Positions 35,665 through 46,658 of a stretch of 64,000 nt of DNA are shown here, piece by piece (the stretch's first letter is position 1; each line of letters begins with the position of its first letter). The notes beneath the pieces were generated by a model. That model was not told where the DNA came from, made no database searches, and saw nothing but the letters and a program-made list of their open reading frames with translations. The DNA comes from Chloracidobacterium sp. (GTDB taxonomy: Bacteria; Acidobacteriota; Blastocatellia; Pyrinomonadales; Pyrinomonadaceae), in contig JADJWM010000007.1 in assembly GCA_016716365.1 (NCBI GenBank), positions 1-64,000 on the forward strand, given 5' to 3'. Position numbers and translations under genes: made by a program.

Positions 35665-35705
35665 GTAAAACTCTCGTACGATAAAACCGAAGCCGGTAAA
35701 AAGCC

Positions 35706-38700
35706 CTACGGGCAAGGAGTAATTGCAAGTACCATCGCCCCCGCGTTATCGATAGACAACAGGCGGCAAGTAAGACCGTCCGGTGATTTTAATATTACGC
35801 CGCCGCCGGCATTGGTAACGAGGATGTTCCCGCCTGCGACTTCAAGCTTTGCTTTTGGGGCGGTCGTCCCGATGCCGACATTGACATCGGCCCCGCCGTT
35901 GACCCCGGTCACCCCGCCGATCACCACCGAGTTGCTCTGGCTAACCGACGCCCTGGCCCCGATCGCGGTCGCATTCGTCAGGGTGCCGGTTGAAACGTCG
36001 GCGTCGGCTCCGATTAAAGTGTTCGAACTGCCTGAAGTATTCGAATCGCCGGCGTTTGTGCCGATGAATGAATTCGAGCTTCCGGTATTCGAACTGCCAG
36101 AACCGGTTCCCGCGTAGATGTTGCTCGTGCCGGTCGTCGCGAGAACGCGAGACCCGTTTATGTTGTAGTGGGTCAGCACATTGACGACGTTTGCCGTTGA
36201 AGTTCCGCCGACGGTGCCGTCGCCTGAGATATTGAAATTGCTGGCTGCCTGAGGCGTCGTTTGATTCTGAATGAATGCTCCGCTCAGGTTTGGCAGGTCG
36301 CCGATAGTGATCGACCCGCTTGTCCAACCGCCGCCGCCGTCGCCCCGGAGGAACTGGGTGGTAGTCGATGAGGCCAGTCCGGTGCCGCCATTTGCCGTAC
36401 CCAAGATTCCAATTTGCCGGAGCTGAACGCGTGCCGGTAACCATTAGCGCCGGGCCGCCGAGTTGAAAAGTCCCCGTTTTACAATGCGTCCCGGTTGACC
36501 CGTCGCGGTTGCCATCGACGACCAGAGTTACCGCCGATTCCGTGCCCGTGTTCCGGCGACTCCGTTGATGTTCGCTCCTGAGCGCCAGGTCCAACCTGGG
36601 TTGCCGCCATGTTCCGCCGATATTGAAATCTGCCGCTGCGACGCCGTTTTGAACATAATGTGTGCTACCGGACGGAATATCACCGGCGACAAGGGCCTGG
36701 CTCTGCCAGATACTGCCGTTGCTTCGAAGGAAGTTGCCCGCGGTACCCGCCGCGTTTACGCCGGTGCCGCCGTTTGCCGTTCCGAGAATACCCGTTATGT
36801 TCGCCGCGGGGATCGTGAACGCCCCTGTCAGCGATCCGCCCACGTTCAGATTTCCTCCGACGGTAAGATTTGTGCCAACGGTTCCGTTACCGGCGATATT
36901 AAAATTCGCTCCCGACTGAGGGACGACGCCGTTCTGAATGTAGCCCGTCGAAAGGTCAGGGATGTCACCAAATGCCAGAGCGGCCGTCGTGAAACCGGCA
37001 CCGGTGCTCTTCAGGAAGTGACCGCTGGTTCCGGCGGAATTCAATCCGGTACCGCCGTTGGTCACGGCAACAATGCCGCTGACATTCGAGGCGGCGACAC
37101 TGCCGTTAAACACCCCGGTGACGGTCAAATTCCCGCCGATCGTCCCGTTGCCGCCGATATTGAAGTTAGCTCCCACCTGCTGGGTCGTCGTGTTTTGGAC
37201 GTAGCTGGAAGCCAGGCTCGGAATGTCCGCGGCCATCAGCGGCGCGCTGGTCCAGTTCGTGCCGTTGCTTCGCAGCACGTTGCCGACAACACCGGGTGAT
37301 GAGACGCCGGTACCGCCATTCGCAAATCCGAGAACACCCGTGATATTCGATGCCGGAACGTTAAAGGCCCCGGTGATCGTCCCGCCGACCGAGAGATTTC
37401 CGCCAATGGTGCCGTTTCCGCCTACGTTGAAGCTTACCCCCGCCTGTTGCAGGACACCATTCTGGATGTAATGAGTGCTTCCGGAAGGTATGTCGCCCGC
37501 TACAAGGGCCTGGCTCATCCAGGTGGAGCCATTGCTGCGAAGGAAGTTTCCGGCAGTGCCGGCCGAATTAAGCCCCGTACCGCCATTAGCTGTTCCAAGC
37601 GTTCCCGTGATGTTCGTCGCGGGAAGGGTGAACGAGGGGGCAGTGAATGTACCGTTGACAATAAGATTACCCGGGATCCTGACCGTGTCCGCGACGCGGC
37701 CAAGCACAACCGAATTGTTGTTACTGACCGTCGCACCCGCTCCGATAGCGGTCGCAAAGGTCAGGTTTCCGGCACCTACGTTCGATCCCGAACCAAGCAA
37801 AGTGTTGGAGAACCCGGTCGTGTTCAGAGCGCCGGCACCGAAACCGACGAAGGTGTTGTCGTTACCGCTTGTTGCGGTCCCGGCCCCGACGAATATATTT
37901 GCCGAGCCGTTATTTGAAAGGACCCGGGTTCCGCCGATATTGTATTGCGAGCCGGAGTTAACGGTGTTCGCGTTGAATAACCCGCCGACAGTTCCGGTGC
38001 CGCTGATGTTGAAATTACTCGCTGTCTGGACGCCGAGCCCATTCTGGATATAGTTCCCGCTGCCGGCCGGGATGTCGGCCGCGGCTATCGCGGAGCTTTG
38101 CCAGATGCTGCCGTTGCTGCGGAGGTAATTTCCGGCGGCCCCGGCAAACTCATACCTGTACCGCCGTTTCCAACCGGAAGAATGCCGGTAATGCTGGTCG
38201 CTGGGACAATGAAGCTGCTTGCCGTCAGCGTTCCGTCAACCTGCAGGTTGCCGGGTGTCCGCACCGTGTCTACGTTCCGGCCCAAAACGACCGTATTGTT
38301 CGTGCTTACGACCGCATCCGCCCCGATCGCTGTCGCGAAGCTAAGATTGTTGGCTCCGACATTCGCATTGGCCCCGACGACGGTGTTGTTCGTCCCGATC
38401 GTGTTCGTCTGGCCGGCATTGAGGCCGAAGAACGAGTTGTTTCCGCCGATGCCGTTGCCCGACCCCGAACCGGTGCCGATGAAAGAGTTTCCGGTACCGG
38501 ATGTGTTCGAGCCGCCGGCATTCGAACCAAAGAAAGAATTGCTGCTGCCGCCGGCATTAAGATTGCCGGCCGAATTGCCGAAGAACGAGTTTGACGATCC
38601 GGTAGTGTTCGACGCGCCCGCCGAGACGCCTGCAAAGAGATTGCCCGAACCTAGTGTTGTAAGCACCCGGCTGCCGCCGATGTTGTACTGGGTCGCCGAA

Positions 38701-40490
38701 TTGACGGCATTTGCTGAAAGCGTCCCGCCCAGTGTCCCGTTGCCGCTAATGTTGAAATTCGTCGAACCCTGCTGCACCGTCGTATTGTTAATGTAGTGCG
38801 TGCTTCCGGCGGGGACATCAGCGACCGTGAAAGGCAGGCTTTGCCAATTTGTCCCGTCGCTGCGAAGGAATCTCCCGGCCATTCCGGGCGAACTCAGTCC
38901 GGTTCCTCCGTTTGCCGTCCCGACCACACCCGTAAGATTTGAGGCAGAAATGGAAAGGTTTACAGCCGACAGAGTTCCGAGCACATTAAGGTTTCCCGGG
39001 ATCCGCACCTGATCCGCCGCCCGTCCGAGCACGACCGTATTGCTGGTAGTCACGACAGCTTCTGCACCGATCGCCGTTGCGTAGCTCAAATTATTGTTGA
39101 GCATATTCGCTTCGGCACCGATGATTGTGTTCGAGTTCCCGAGCGTGTTTTGGGACCCTGCATTGACTCCAATGAAGATGTTCAGTTCACCTATCGTATT
39201 CGAATGGCCTGCGTTTCGCCCGACAAAGGTATTGTTCGAGCCGAGCGTATTGAACCGTCCGGCTTCCGTCCCAAAGAACGAATTGTTGCTGCCGGAGTTC
39301 AGGAAGCCCGCGGCCGAGCCGAAGAACGAATTATTCACGCCCGTAGCGTTTGCCTGTCCCGCGTTGGAACCGACGAACGAGTTGTTCGATCCCGAAGTGT
39401 TCGCCCTGCCGGCGAACGAACCGAGAAACGCATTATCGTTGCCCGAGGCGTTCTCGCGGCCGGCTTTCGACCCCAGGAAAGTGTTTCGATCACCGATAGT
39501 ATTGTTATAGCCGGTCTCGTTTCCGAAGAACGAGTTGTCCGATCCCGTGCTGTTGAAAAAGCCGCTGAAGGTTCCGAAAAAGGAGTTGAAAGCTCCGGAA
39601 CTGTTTACCTGTCCGGCACGATTTCCGAAGAATGAATTGTCGTTGCCTGACGTGGTTCCGCTACCCGCGAAGTACCCGAAGAAGGAATTATTGTTTCCCG
39701 TTACGTTGCTCTGGCCCGCGTATGCGCCGAAGAACGCATTGAACGATCCTGCCTTGTTTTCCTGTCCTGCGCGCACGCCGAAAAAAGCGTTGCTGGTACC
39801 CTCATTCAAAAGCCCTGAGGAGTCGCCGGCAAAAATATTATCAAGCCCGGCTCCGCTGAGGATGTGCTTCCCGGCAAAGTTGTAGCGCGTAAGTGCATTA
39901 AAAATGCCCGCGGCACCAGTCCCGGATACGTTGAAATTGCTCGACGATTGAAGGGAATTGGTGTTCTGAATGTAGTTCGAACTGCCGCCCAGAGGATTTC
40001 TGGAATCGCTCAGCCGCGGATCACCGGTCAACACGTACTGCGATGCCGTCTGACCGCCGAGCGACTGTGCATTCGACGCATTGAATGCGACCGCGGCCGT
40101 TGCCGAGTGAAGGCTCTGGATCGAATATGGTGAACTGCCGATCTTCTGCCTGGGGCCGAGAGTGACGTACGAGCCGACACCCGTCCTTCTTACCGCGATC
40201 TCCAGATAACGGTCGAAACCCGGAAATGCCGACTGGCCGAAGTCAAGCTTGACCGAAAACAGTCCGTCCGTCACGGTTACGCTGCTGACCGTGTATGGGG
40301 TCGCGACCTCCGAACCGCCCGTCAGAGAATCGAAAAGTCGAAACTCTATATCGTAATTGGCATTTGCCGGCAGGCCGCTTTCCTTCAGGTTGCCCTGATA
40401 GGTCAGTTCGGTCGTTTGTGCCACGATGGCCGGCTGTGCAAAAAAGCAAAATGCCAAGAATACAAGAACGAGATTAACTGCTTTCGTCAT
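35706..40490 (-). CDS. giant secreted repeat protein with NSFFG repeats, broken by frameshifts
   Basis: One reading frame of about 1,595 residues can be traced from 40490 to 35706. It begins with a signal peptide (NLVLVFLAFCFFAQPAIVAQ) preceded by AGGAGA, then a beta-sandwich-like domain (ELTYQGNLKESGLPAN). A block of about fifteen 15-residue repeats follows (N-S-F-F-G-x3-A-G-x3-N-x-S/T-G), then alternating units with ANGGTGL, LRSNG-x2-W and SNFNISG-GT-x-GG. The end is AKLEVAGGNILVTNAGGGV and a Cys pair. Frame changes occur near 38134 (a missing G) and between 36405 and 36640, where several indels seem to occur. This resembles YadA-head-like or phage tail-fibre-like beta-roll proteins. Likely surface adhesin. 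Confidence 0.8.
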
Positions 40491-41156
40491 CCTATTTCTC
40501 CTATGAAGTGAGAGCTTTTACACTTTCATTGCGCAAGGCGTGTCGCGCGAAGCTAATGCGGTTTTAAGAGTTATGTTGGGTTTCACTGCGATCGCGCGAA
40601 CGAATTGAACGCATACTCTTCGGACACGCAGATCCCGCAGGTCGTCATCGAAAGTGTCTCTGCATTCGCCGGAAGAGTGAGCGAGTGCGATCACGTCCAC
40701 ACCACGTGACACCTTTGGAACGAAAAAATTGCGAAACACTTAATTTTTCCAGCTATCTAGCGATACGTCAAGTAGTTTTTCATGGTGCCGGAGGCCGTCG
40801 GGCGGCCGGCGGGTTCTAACCCACCGTTTCATAACGAACCAGACCTAAATTCAATTGCAGTCTTGAATAAAGTTATTAGGGCGTGATTGGGCGTTCGAAG
40901 GCCGCGAAACCAGGGTATGGCAGAAGTTTCTCACCGACAATGCCATTGGCCGGGAGTTGATCGCAAGAAATGTATGTAATTGATACACTTCCGTTCCCGT
41001 TCGATACTACCTTAGCCGAGGCAAATCTATGCAAAGGTATGTGATCACTAGGTTTATGCCTTGGCACAACGGTTGCAATTCATTCTTATTAGCAAAGGAG
41101 CCCATCGGCGGCAACATGCTTTGGCCGGTTCGGCGAAACGGGAGGAGGTTTATCTT
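40491..41156. other. gap upstream of the giant repeat protein
   Basis: About 660 bp without a convincing gene. Short ORFs on both strands lack motifs, ribosome sites and sensible composition. Promoters for the divergent repeat-protein gene and for the small membrane protein (GGAGGAGG ribosome site at 41141-41148) must lie here. I see no clear hairpin or repeat. Confidence 0.4.
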
Positions 41157-41378
41157 ATGTCAAAACAGGTTATTTCGGTGGATGGCCAGGACACCATCGT
41201 ACGTGAAGACACGGCGAAGGCCTTCCGCGGCGTTCACTGGGCACTTATCAGCCTTGCGGCATTCATATTGATAACGGCGATCTTATTCTTTGCCGGCGTG
41301 ATCAAGTTGACGGCGGACGAACCGGCGGTGCCCGCAAGCAACAGAACCGCCGCGGAAGCACCGGCCGGGTCGAGGTAA
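41157..41378 (+). CDS. small single-TM membrane protein
   Basis: A 73-residue protein starting MSKQVISVDGQDTIV at ATG 41157, supported by GGAGGAGG upstream. One transmembrane helix (HWALISLAAFILITAILFFAGVI, about residues 27-49) separates a charged N-terminus from an Ala/Pro-rich tail. No family recognised. A strong terminator lies about 100 bp downstream. Confidence 0.6.
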   Translation: MSKQVISVDGQDTIVREDTAKAFRGVHWALISLAAFILITAILFFAGVIKLTADEPAVPASNRTAAEAPAGSR

Positions 41379-41481
41379 AGGAACGATCTGTTGGAAAAGA
41401 GATTCTTGGGAAATGAATTTGCGGCTGTGCAATTCAAGGGGGCAAACAAGGGGGGCACAGCTGTTTGGTCCGAGCGACCTG

Positions 41482-41512
41482 TGGCGTCCAATTTTTTGGA
41501 CGCCATTTTTTC
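41482..41512 (+). terminator. intrinsic terminator
   Basis: TGGCGTCC (41482-41489) pairs with GGACGCCA (41498-41505), followed by TTTTTTC. A clear rho-independent terminator between the small membrane protein and tsaD. The A/T-rich loop makes it partly bidirectional. Confidence 0.85.
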
Positions 41513-41591
41513 GCTCGGCCGAGGTTCCTTGCCGCGGCCTATCCGATGACGCATTGCCGAAGGCCGAAGAAGGCTCTAATCTATTGCTGGA

Positions 41592-42668
41592 ATGCTGATA
41601 CTCGGGATCGAAACTTCATGTGATGAGACTGCCGCAGCCGTGGTTCGCGACGGCCGCGAAATACTTTCGTCCGAGATATTTTCCCAGATCAGCCTCCACC
41701 GGCCGTTTGGAGGAGTTGTCCCTGAGCTTGCATCGCGGGAACATCTTTCGCGGATCGGGCCCATCGTCGATTCGGCAATAGAAAAGGCCGGCATTTCGCT
41801 GACGGAACTGGACGCAATTGGTGTCACCCAGGGGCCGGGCCTGATCGGGTCGCTGATGGTAGGCGTTTCGTATGCACGCGGGCTCGCCTTTGGCCTTGAC
41901 CGGCCGTGCTACGGTGTAAACCATATCGAGGGCCACGTCTGCTCGGTCAATTTCGAAAATCCTCCGGTTGAGTACCCGGCCCTTGCCTTGATAGTCTCCG
42001 GCGGGCACACCAATCTATTCAACATTCCGGAAGAGGGCCGATACATTCTGGCTTCGCGGACGCGAGACGATGCAGCCGGTGAAGCTTTCGACAAAGTCGC
42101 GAAGATGCTGGGGCTGGGCTATCCGGGCGGACCCATTATTGAACGGATCAGCCGTGCGGGCGATCGTACGAAAGCCCGTTTTCCGAAAGCGAAGATCTCT
42201 GACGGTAAGCCCGATTTTAGTTTCAGCGGGCTGAAGACCGCGGTCGCCCGATACGTTCGGGAAAACTCGATCCAACCGGTGGCCGCCGGCAGCGAACCTG
42301 CCGAGGCGATCTGCGATATCGCGGCGGGCTTTCAAGCGACCGTGGTCGAATCGCTCGTCGGCACCATGGCCAAGGTCTCGAAAGACGTCCGGCCCCGCAC
42401 GTTGATCGTGGCCGGCGGGGTTGCATGTAATGAAGAACTCCGATCAAAGGCGGCATCGCTTGCAAAAGAATTGGGGATCCCGGTCTTCTTTCCGTCGAAA
42501 CATCTGTCGACCGACAACGCGGCGATGATCGCGGCGGCTGCATACGGGATGATCAAGCGTGGTGCGGTCCCGGACCCCGACCTGGCTCCCGATGTAACTC
42601 TCAGACTTCACGAACAGCTTGGATCCGAGGCCCGGCTGAGGGAACGCGGTGTTCCGTACAGGCTTTAG
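41592..42668 (+). CDS. tsaD: tRNA threonylcarbamoyladenosine synthase subunit TsaD
   Basis: TsaD transfers threonylcarbamoyl to A37 of ANN-decoding tRNAs with TsaB and TsaE. The 358-residue protein shows LILGIETSCDETAAAVV at the start, GVVPELASREHL, NHIEGHVCSVN (metal His pair), ALIVSGGHTNL and DFSFSGLKTAVAR, then GGVACNEELR and STDNAAMIAAAAYG. All catalytic and metal motifs are present. No tsaB or tsaE is adjacent. Confidence 0.96.
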   Translation: MLILGIETSCDETAAAVVRDGREILSSEIFSQISLHRPFGGVVPELASREHLSRIGPIVDSAIEKAGISLTELDAIGVTQGPGLIGSLMVGVSYARGLAFGLDRPCYGVNHIEGHVCSVNFENPPVEYPALALIVSGGHTNLFNIPEEGRYILASRTRDDAAGEAFDKVAKMLGLGYPGGPIIERISRAGDRTKARFPKAKISDGKPDFSFSGLKTAVARYVRENSIQPVAAGSEPAEAICDIAAGFQATVVESLVGTMAKVSKDVRPRTLIVAGGVACNEELRSKAASLAKELGIPVFFPSKHLSTDNAAMIAAAAYGMIKRGAVPDPDLAPDVTLRLHEQLGSEARLRERGVPYRL

Positions 42669-42922
42669 CCTTCGGCCGCCGCTGAAAATAAATCCTTGCG
42701 GATGCGGGTTATCGCTAGTTAAAATAACTTAACGGATCTTATCAACCCCCCGGGTAAGGAACCACCGGATCTCTACTTTCATACCCGCCGCGAATCGGCG
42801 GCAAAGAACGGATTTGCGATTTACTTTTGCGTCTTTTTTTCAGGATCGCGGGCCATAGAGGACCTCAGTCTTCGGTCGAATTGCGATATTTTTCAAGCCA
42901 GGTTTTTAGGGAGGAAGTTCGG

Positions 42923-44911
42923 ATGAAGTTTAAGTTTGCGATCGCTTTTAGCCTCGCAATGGCCTTGATCGGGTTAAGCGCCGTTTTTGTCGAAGGTCAG
43001 CTGCCTGCGACTCGGCTGCAGAATCGATTCACTGGCCTTTCGCTGCCAATGTTTGTAACGCATGCAGGTGATGGCTCTGGACGGCTGTTCATAGTCGAGC
43101 GGGCAGGGGTTATCCGGGTGGTTCAGCCGGGCTCGAACACCTCAACGGTTTACCTGAATATCACTCCGCTGACCACGACCGACGGAGAACGTGGTTTGCT
43201 GAGCATAGCTTTTCATCCTGACTTTGAGAGTAATCGGCGCTTTTTCTGTTATTTCACCAGGGCCGCGGACGGCGCGATCCAGATAAGTGAATTCGAACAA
43301 TCTGCAGCAGATCCGAACGTCGCCATCGCGACCGAAAAGCCGATAATTACGGTCCCCCACCCGGGTTTCGCAAATCATAACGGCGGTACGCTCGCGTTCG
43401 GGCCTGACGGGTATCTTTATGCGGCAACCGGCGATGGCGGCGGGGCGAATGACCCGAACAACAATGCGCAAAACATAAACTCCCTCCTTGGCAAGATGCT
43501 TCGGATCGACGTAAACGTACCGGCCGGCCAGCAGCCGCCGTATTCGATCCCGCCCACGAATCCTTTTGCGGGGGCGACGCCGGGAGCCGACGAGATCTTT
43601 GCCCGAGGTCTCAGGAATCCGTTTCGTTGGTCATTTGACCGCGGCGGGACCAATCAAATTTGGCTCGCGGATGTGGGCCAGGATGCCTGGGAAGAGGTCA
43701 ACACTATCGTCAGCGGCGGCAATTACGGCTGGCGGGTTTACGAAGGCACGTCATGCACAAATCTGGATGCAGGGTTATGCAATCCGGCAAATTTCCTGCC
43801 GCCGGTCTTCGTTTACAGCAGCCAGATCACCTCATCGCGATGCTCGATCACGGGCGGCTATGTGTACCGTGGAAATCTGGGCACACTGCCGAACGGCTCC
43901 TACATCTACGGTGATTTCTGCACGGGCGAGATCCTTCTTTGGAACAACACCCAACAGCAGCCGCTCCACAATATCTCGGGATTCACCCTGGTCGGTTTCG
44001 GCGAGGACGAGGCAGGCGAGCTCTACGTGGCTCAAATGAATCACGGGATCGTTCAGAAGGTCGTACCGGCTCGGGCAAATGCCGATTTTGGCGGCGATCA
44101 GCGAACCGATCTCGCGATATTCCGGCCCAGCAACAACACCTATTACATCCTGAATCCCAACAATGGAAATATTCGTGTACAGGGCGTATTTCATGATGTG
44201 GGCGGGCAGAAATTCTCAGCCGCCGAGGATTTCGACGGTGATGGCCGAACAGACGTTGGGTTCTACAGTGAAGACGGCGGCTGGCAGTATGAATCGAGCT
44301 CCAACGGAACGATCCAGTTCGCAACCTGGGGCGAGCCGGGTGACATTCGAATGCCCGGTGATTATGACGGTGACGGGCGGGCCGACCTCGTCGTATGGCG
44401 GCCAAGCAACGGGACCTGGTATCAACGGATGGCGACCGGCGTGATATCGACGGCTCATTGGGGCGAGGCCGACGACATCCCGATCTCCGGCGACTTTGAT
44501 GGAGACGGCCGGTATGACCTGGCCGTCTGGCGGCCTTCAAACGGCAACTGGTATGTCGTGTTCAGTTTGAATAACTCGATCCAGGTCAACACTTACGGTG
44601 AGCCGAACGACATCCCGGCGACCGGCGATTTTGACGGCGACGGGCGTAACGATCTTGCCGTATTCCGCCCATCGACTGGACAATGGTTCAGGAAACTGAG
44701 CAGCAACAACAGTTTCGCCGTGACTTCGTGGGGCCAGAATGAAGATGTTCCTGCGGTCGGCGACTATGACGGTGACGGCCGCGACGATATGGCTGTATGG
44801 CGTCCGGCCACAGGGACCTGGTTTATCATTCGAAGTTCCGGCGGTACCCTCCAGATCGATGGTTGGGGCATTCCGGGCGATATCCCTGTTCCAAGCCGCG
44901 ACAATCCTTGA
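42923..44911 (+). CDS. secreted PQQ-type sugar dehydrogenase domain fused to VCBS repeats
   Basis: I start at ATG 42923 (GGGAGGAAG upstream), giving a signal peptide (KFAIAFSLAMALIGLSAVFV). Residues about 30-400 match the soluble glucose/sorbosone dehydrogenase beta-propeller: LPMFVTHAGDGSGRLFIVER, ERGLLSIAFHPDF, NHNGGTLAFGPDGYLYAATGDGG, ARGLRNPFRWSFD, VGQDAWEEVN and GNYGWRVYEG. These supply the PQQ and Ca2+ sites. A C-terminal set of six DxDGDGRxD repeats (about 410-660) matches the other VCBS proteins of this window. Extracellular or periplasmic oxidation of aldose sugars is likely; the substrate is not decidable from sequence. Confidence 0.88.
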   Translation: MKFKFAIAFSLAMALIGLSAVFVEGQLPATRLQNRFTGLSLPMFVTHAGDGSGRLFIVERAGVIRVVQPGSNTSTVYLNITPLTTTDGERGLLSIAFHPDFESNRRFFCYFTRAADGAIQISEFEQSAADPNVAIATEKPIITVPHPGFANHNGGTLAFGPDGYLYAATGDGGGANDPNNNAQNINSLLGKMLRIDVNVPAGQQPPYSIPPTNPFAGATPGADEIFARGLRNPFRWSFDRGGTNQIWLADVGQDAWEEVNTIVSGGNYGWRVYEGTSCTNLDAGLCNPANFLPPVFVYSSQITSSRCSITGGYVYRGNLGTLPNGSYIYGDFCTGEILLWNNTQQQPLHNISGFTLVGFGEDEAGELYVAQMNHGIVQKVVPARANADFGGDQRTDLAIFRPSNNTYYILNPNNGNIRVQGVFHDVGGQKFSAAEDFDGDGRTDVGFYSEDGGWQYESSSNGTIQFATWGEPGDIRMPGDYDGDGRADLVVWRPSNGTWYQRMATGVISTAHWGEADDIPISGDFDGDGRYDLAVWRPSNGNWYVVFSLNNSIQVNTYGEPNDIPATGDFDGDGRNDLAVFRPSTGQWFRKLSSNNSFAVTSWGQNEDVPAVGDYDGDGRDDMAVWRPATGTWFIIRSSGGTLQIDGWGIPGDIPVPSRDNP

Positions 44912-44925
44912 CGGGAACCGAAGAC

Positions 44926-45648
44926 CTAACCGACGGCGCGAGCGAGTGTCAGAACATTCACACTGGCTGCGCCGTTTTTCTTTAGCGAAAATGCGCAATG
45001 TGACGCCGACGCTCCCGTGGTCATCACGTCGTCCACGAGCAGTACATGCCGGTCTTTGATCAAAGCGGGCCGGGTCACGGCGAAAGCCCCTTTCACCGAA
45101 GCCTCCCTTGCCTTCCGATCCATCGCCGTGCGGTGCATTTGGGTATCCCGAACGCGGATCAGGCTGAATTCATCCAGCGGCAGCCGGGCTGTTCGCGAGA
45201 CCAACCTCGCAAGGACGGCGGCCTGATCGAAACCTCTTTCGGCGAGCCGCTTTTTTGAAAGCGGAACGGGCATCACGATGTGGTCCGGCCCGACCGGCAA
45301 GAGCGGTATTGCGCGCTCGAGTGCTTTTGCGGCGGTCGACGGTACCCAAGGCACGTTCTTGAGGTTCAAAACCGTTGCCGAGAGTGCAAATTCATAAAGC
45401 CCGGCGGACCGGGCCTGATCGTAAAAATGATCGTTGCATTGGCCGCAGCGGGCCACGGCTCCCGGCCTTCCGTCAAGCAAGAATCGGCCGCATTTGCCGC
45501 AAAGCGGGCTGTCAACGGTCAGAAAACGGACGCGTTCCCAGCATGCTCGACACGCCACTCCGTCCGAGGTGCCTTCAACCAACTCGCCGCACACATGGCA
45601 AAATTCGGGAAAGACGAGGGAGACGAGTGGGTCCAGAAGCCTTAGCAT
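44926..45648 (-). CDS. ComF-family phosphoribosyltransferase-like protein
   Basis: A 240-residue protein with an N-terminal zinc-finger region (CHVCGEL, CRAC, CGKCG and CGQCN) and a PRTase domain whose PRPP loop is HVLLVDDVMTTGASAS, preceded by KRLAERGFDQAA. In competent bacteria ComF takes part in DNA uptake; in many others the role is unproven. It lies convergent to the sugar-dehydrogenase gene. Confidence 0.9.
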   Translation of the reverse strand: MLRLLDPLVSLVFPEFCHVCGELVEGTSDGVACRACWERVRFLTVDSPLCGKCGRFLLDGRPGAVARCGQCNDHFYDQARSAGLYEFALSATVLNLKNVPWVPSTAAKALERAIPLLPVGPDHIVMPVPLSKKRLAERGFDQAAVLARLVSRTARLPLDEFSLIRVRDTQMHRTAMDRKAREASVKGAFAVTRPALIKDRHVLLVDDVMTTGASASHCAFSLKKNGAASVNVLTLARAVG

Positions 45649-45745
45649 GATCGGCTATGATAATAGCGCCGACCGACGCCGATACAGAGGAGGTTGTCCG
45701 GGGGAAATGCGAGGACCGGACCATGAAAATTTCAAACGGCGGGAC

Positions 45746-46099
45746 CTATTCCTCTTCGTCAAGAAGGCCCTGTTCGACCAATTCCTGACAATTAAGGCAG
45801 TAGCGGGCCCACGGGATCGCCGCAAGCCGTTTCGCCGTGATCTCTTTTTCGCAATTCTGGCAAAAGCCGTATTCATCGTCCTCGACCCTCCGAAGGGCCT
45901 CGTCGATCAATGCTAGCTGCCGGCTTTCATTCTCTGAGACCGCGAGCATTACGTTCTTTGAATAGTTGCGGACGGCCAGATCGACCGGGTCAGGAGTTTC
46001 CGAATCGTCGACCGAAAGGTCGTTATCTTTCAATTTTTCGATCAGCAGATCTCTCTCTTCGAGCAGCCTTTGCTTGATATCTTTCAATGCTTTCTTCAT
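45746..46099 (-). CDS. DksA/TraR-type C4 zinc-finger protein
   Basis: A 117-residue protein: an N-terminal coiled coil (KKALKDIKQRLLEERDLLIE), then the DksA-type zinc finger CQNC...CLNC with the IPWARYCLNCQE signature. DksA proteins bind RNA polymerase in the secondary channel and modulate transcription with ppGpp. The Asp-Asp coiled-coil tip of E. coli DksA is not obvious. It overlaps rlmH by 4 bp, so the two are co-translated. Confidence 0.88.
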   Translation of the reverse strand: MKKALKDIKQRLLEERDLLIEKLKDNDLSVDDSETPDPVDLAVRNYSKNVMLAVSENESRQLALIDEALRRVEDDEYGFCQNCEKEITAKRLAAIPWARYCLNCQELVEQGLLDEEE

Positions 46100-46548
46100 T
46101 TCTGGTATGGATAACCGCTAATTATTGTGAATGCCCGATAAAGCTGTTCAAGGACAATGACCCTTGCCATCTCGTGGGTAAAAGTCATAAACGATAAAGA
46201 TAACCTAAGATCGGCCCTTTCGGCAACCTCCCCCGAGACCCCGTCGGCACCCCCTATCACGAAGGTGACCTCTTTCAGGCTCCGCGTCTGCCAATTCTCG
46301 ATCTGCCGGGCCATCTCGGCCGAGCTCAGCCTTGTGCCTGACTCGTCGAGAAGGCACACAAAGCTCTTTGGATTCAATATTTCAAGGATCCGGTTGCCTT
46401 CGATGCGCTTGTCCACTCCCCCGGCGGGTTCGCGGATCTCCTTCACCTCGCATCGCAGAAAATGAGAAAGGCGCCCCAGGTATTCATCCTGGAGAGCCTT
46501 CCAGTTCTTATCTCTGGTCTTGCCGATCCAAACAAATCGAAACTTCAT
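46096..46548 (-). CDS. rlmH: 23S rRNA pseudouridine(1915) N3-methyltransferase RlmH
   Basis: RlmH methylates pseudouridine 1915 in helix 69 of 23S rRNA. The 150-residue SPOUT protein starts MKFRFVWIGKTRDKNW (Met at 46548; an extra Met precedes) and has LLDESGTRLSS, VTFVIGGADGVSG (SAM knot) and the C-terminal LEQLYRAFTIISGYPYQK. Family length and all motifs match. The gene lies upstream of the DksA-like gene and is co-directional with the rsfS-nadD-obgE group. Confidence 0.96.
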   Translation of the reverse strand: MKFRFVWIGKTRDKNWKALQDEYLGRLSHFLRCEVKEIREPAGGVDKRIEGNRILEILNPKSFVCLLDESGTRLSSAEMARQIENWQTRSLKEVTFVIGGADGVSGEVAERADLRLSLSFMTFTHEMARVIVLEQLYRAFTIISGYPYQK

Positions 46549-46658
46549 CACGGTCTGGGAAGATCACGAGAGGGAAGGCCGGCCGATCGCCAGGGTTTCC
46601 GGCAAATGAATGCCTCCGGCACCGGGGCTAAGGATAAACCCCGCACTTCGGCGAAGGT

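Noticed and set aside
40518..40739. 73-codon minus-strand ORF upstream of the giant repeat protein
   Set aside because: No ribosome site, no recognisable domain, and it would sit in the promoter region of the repeat-protein gene.
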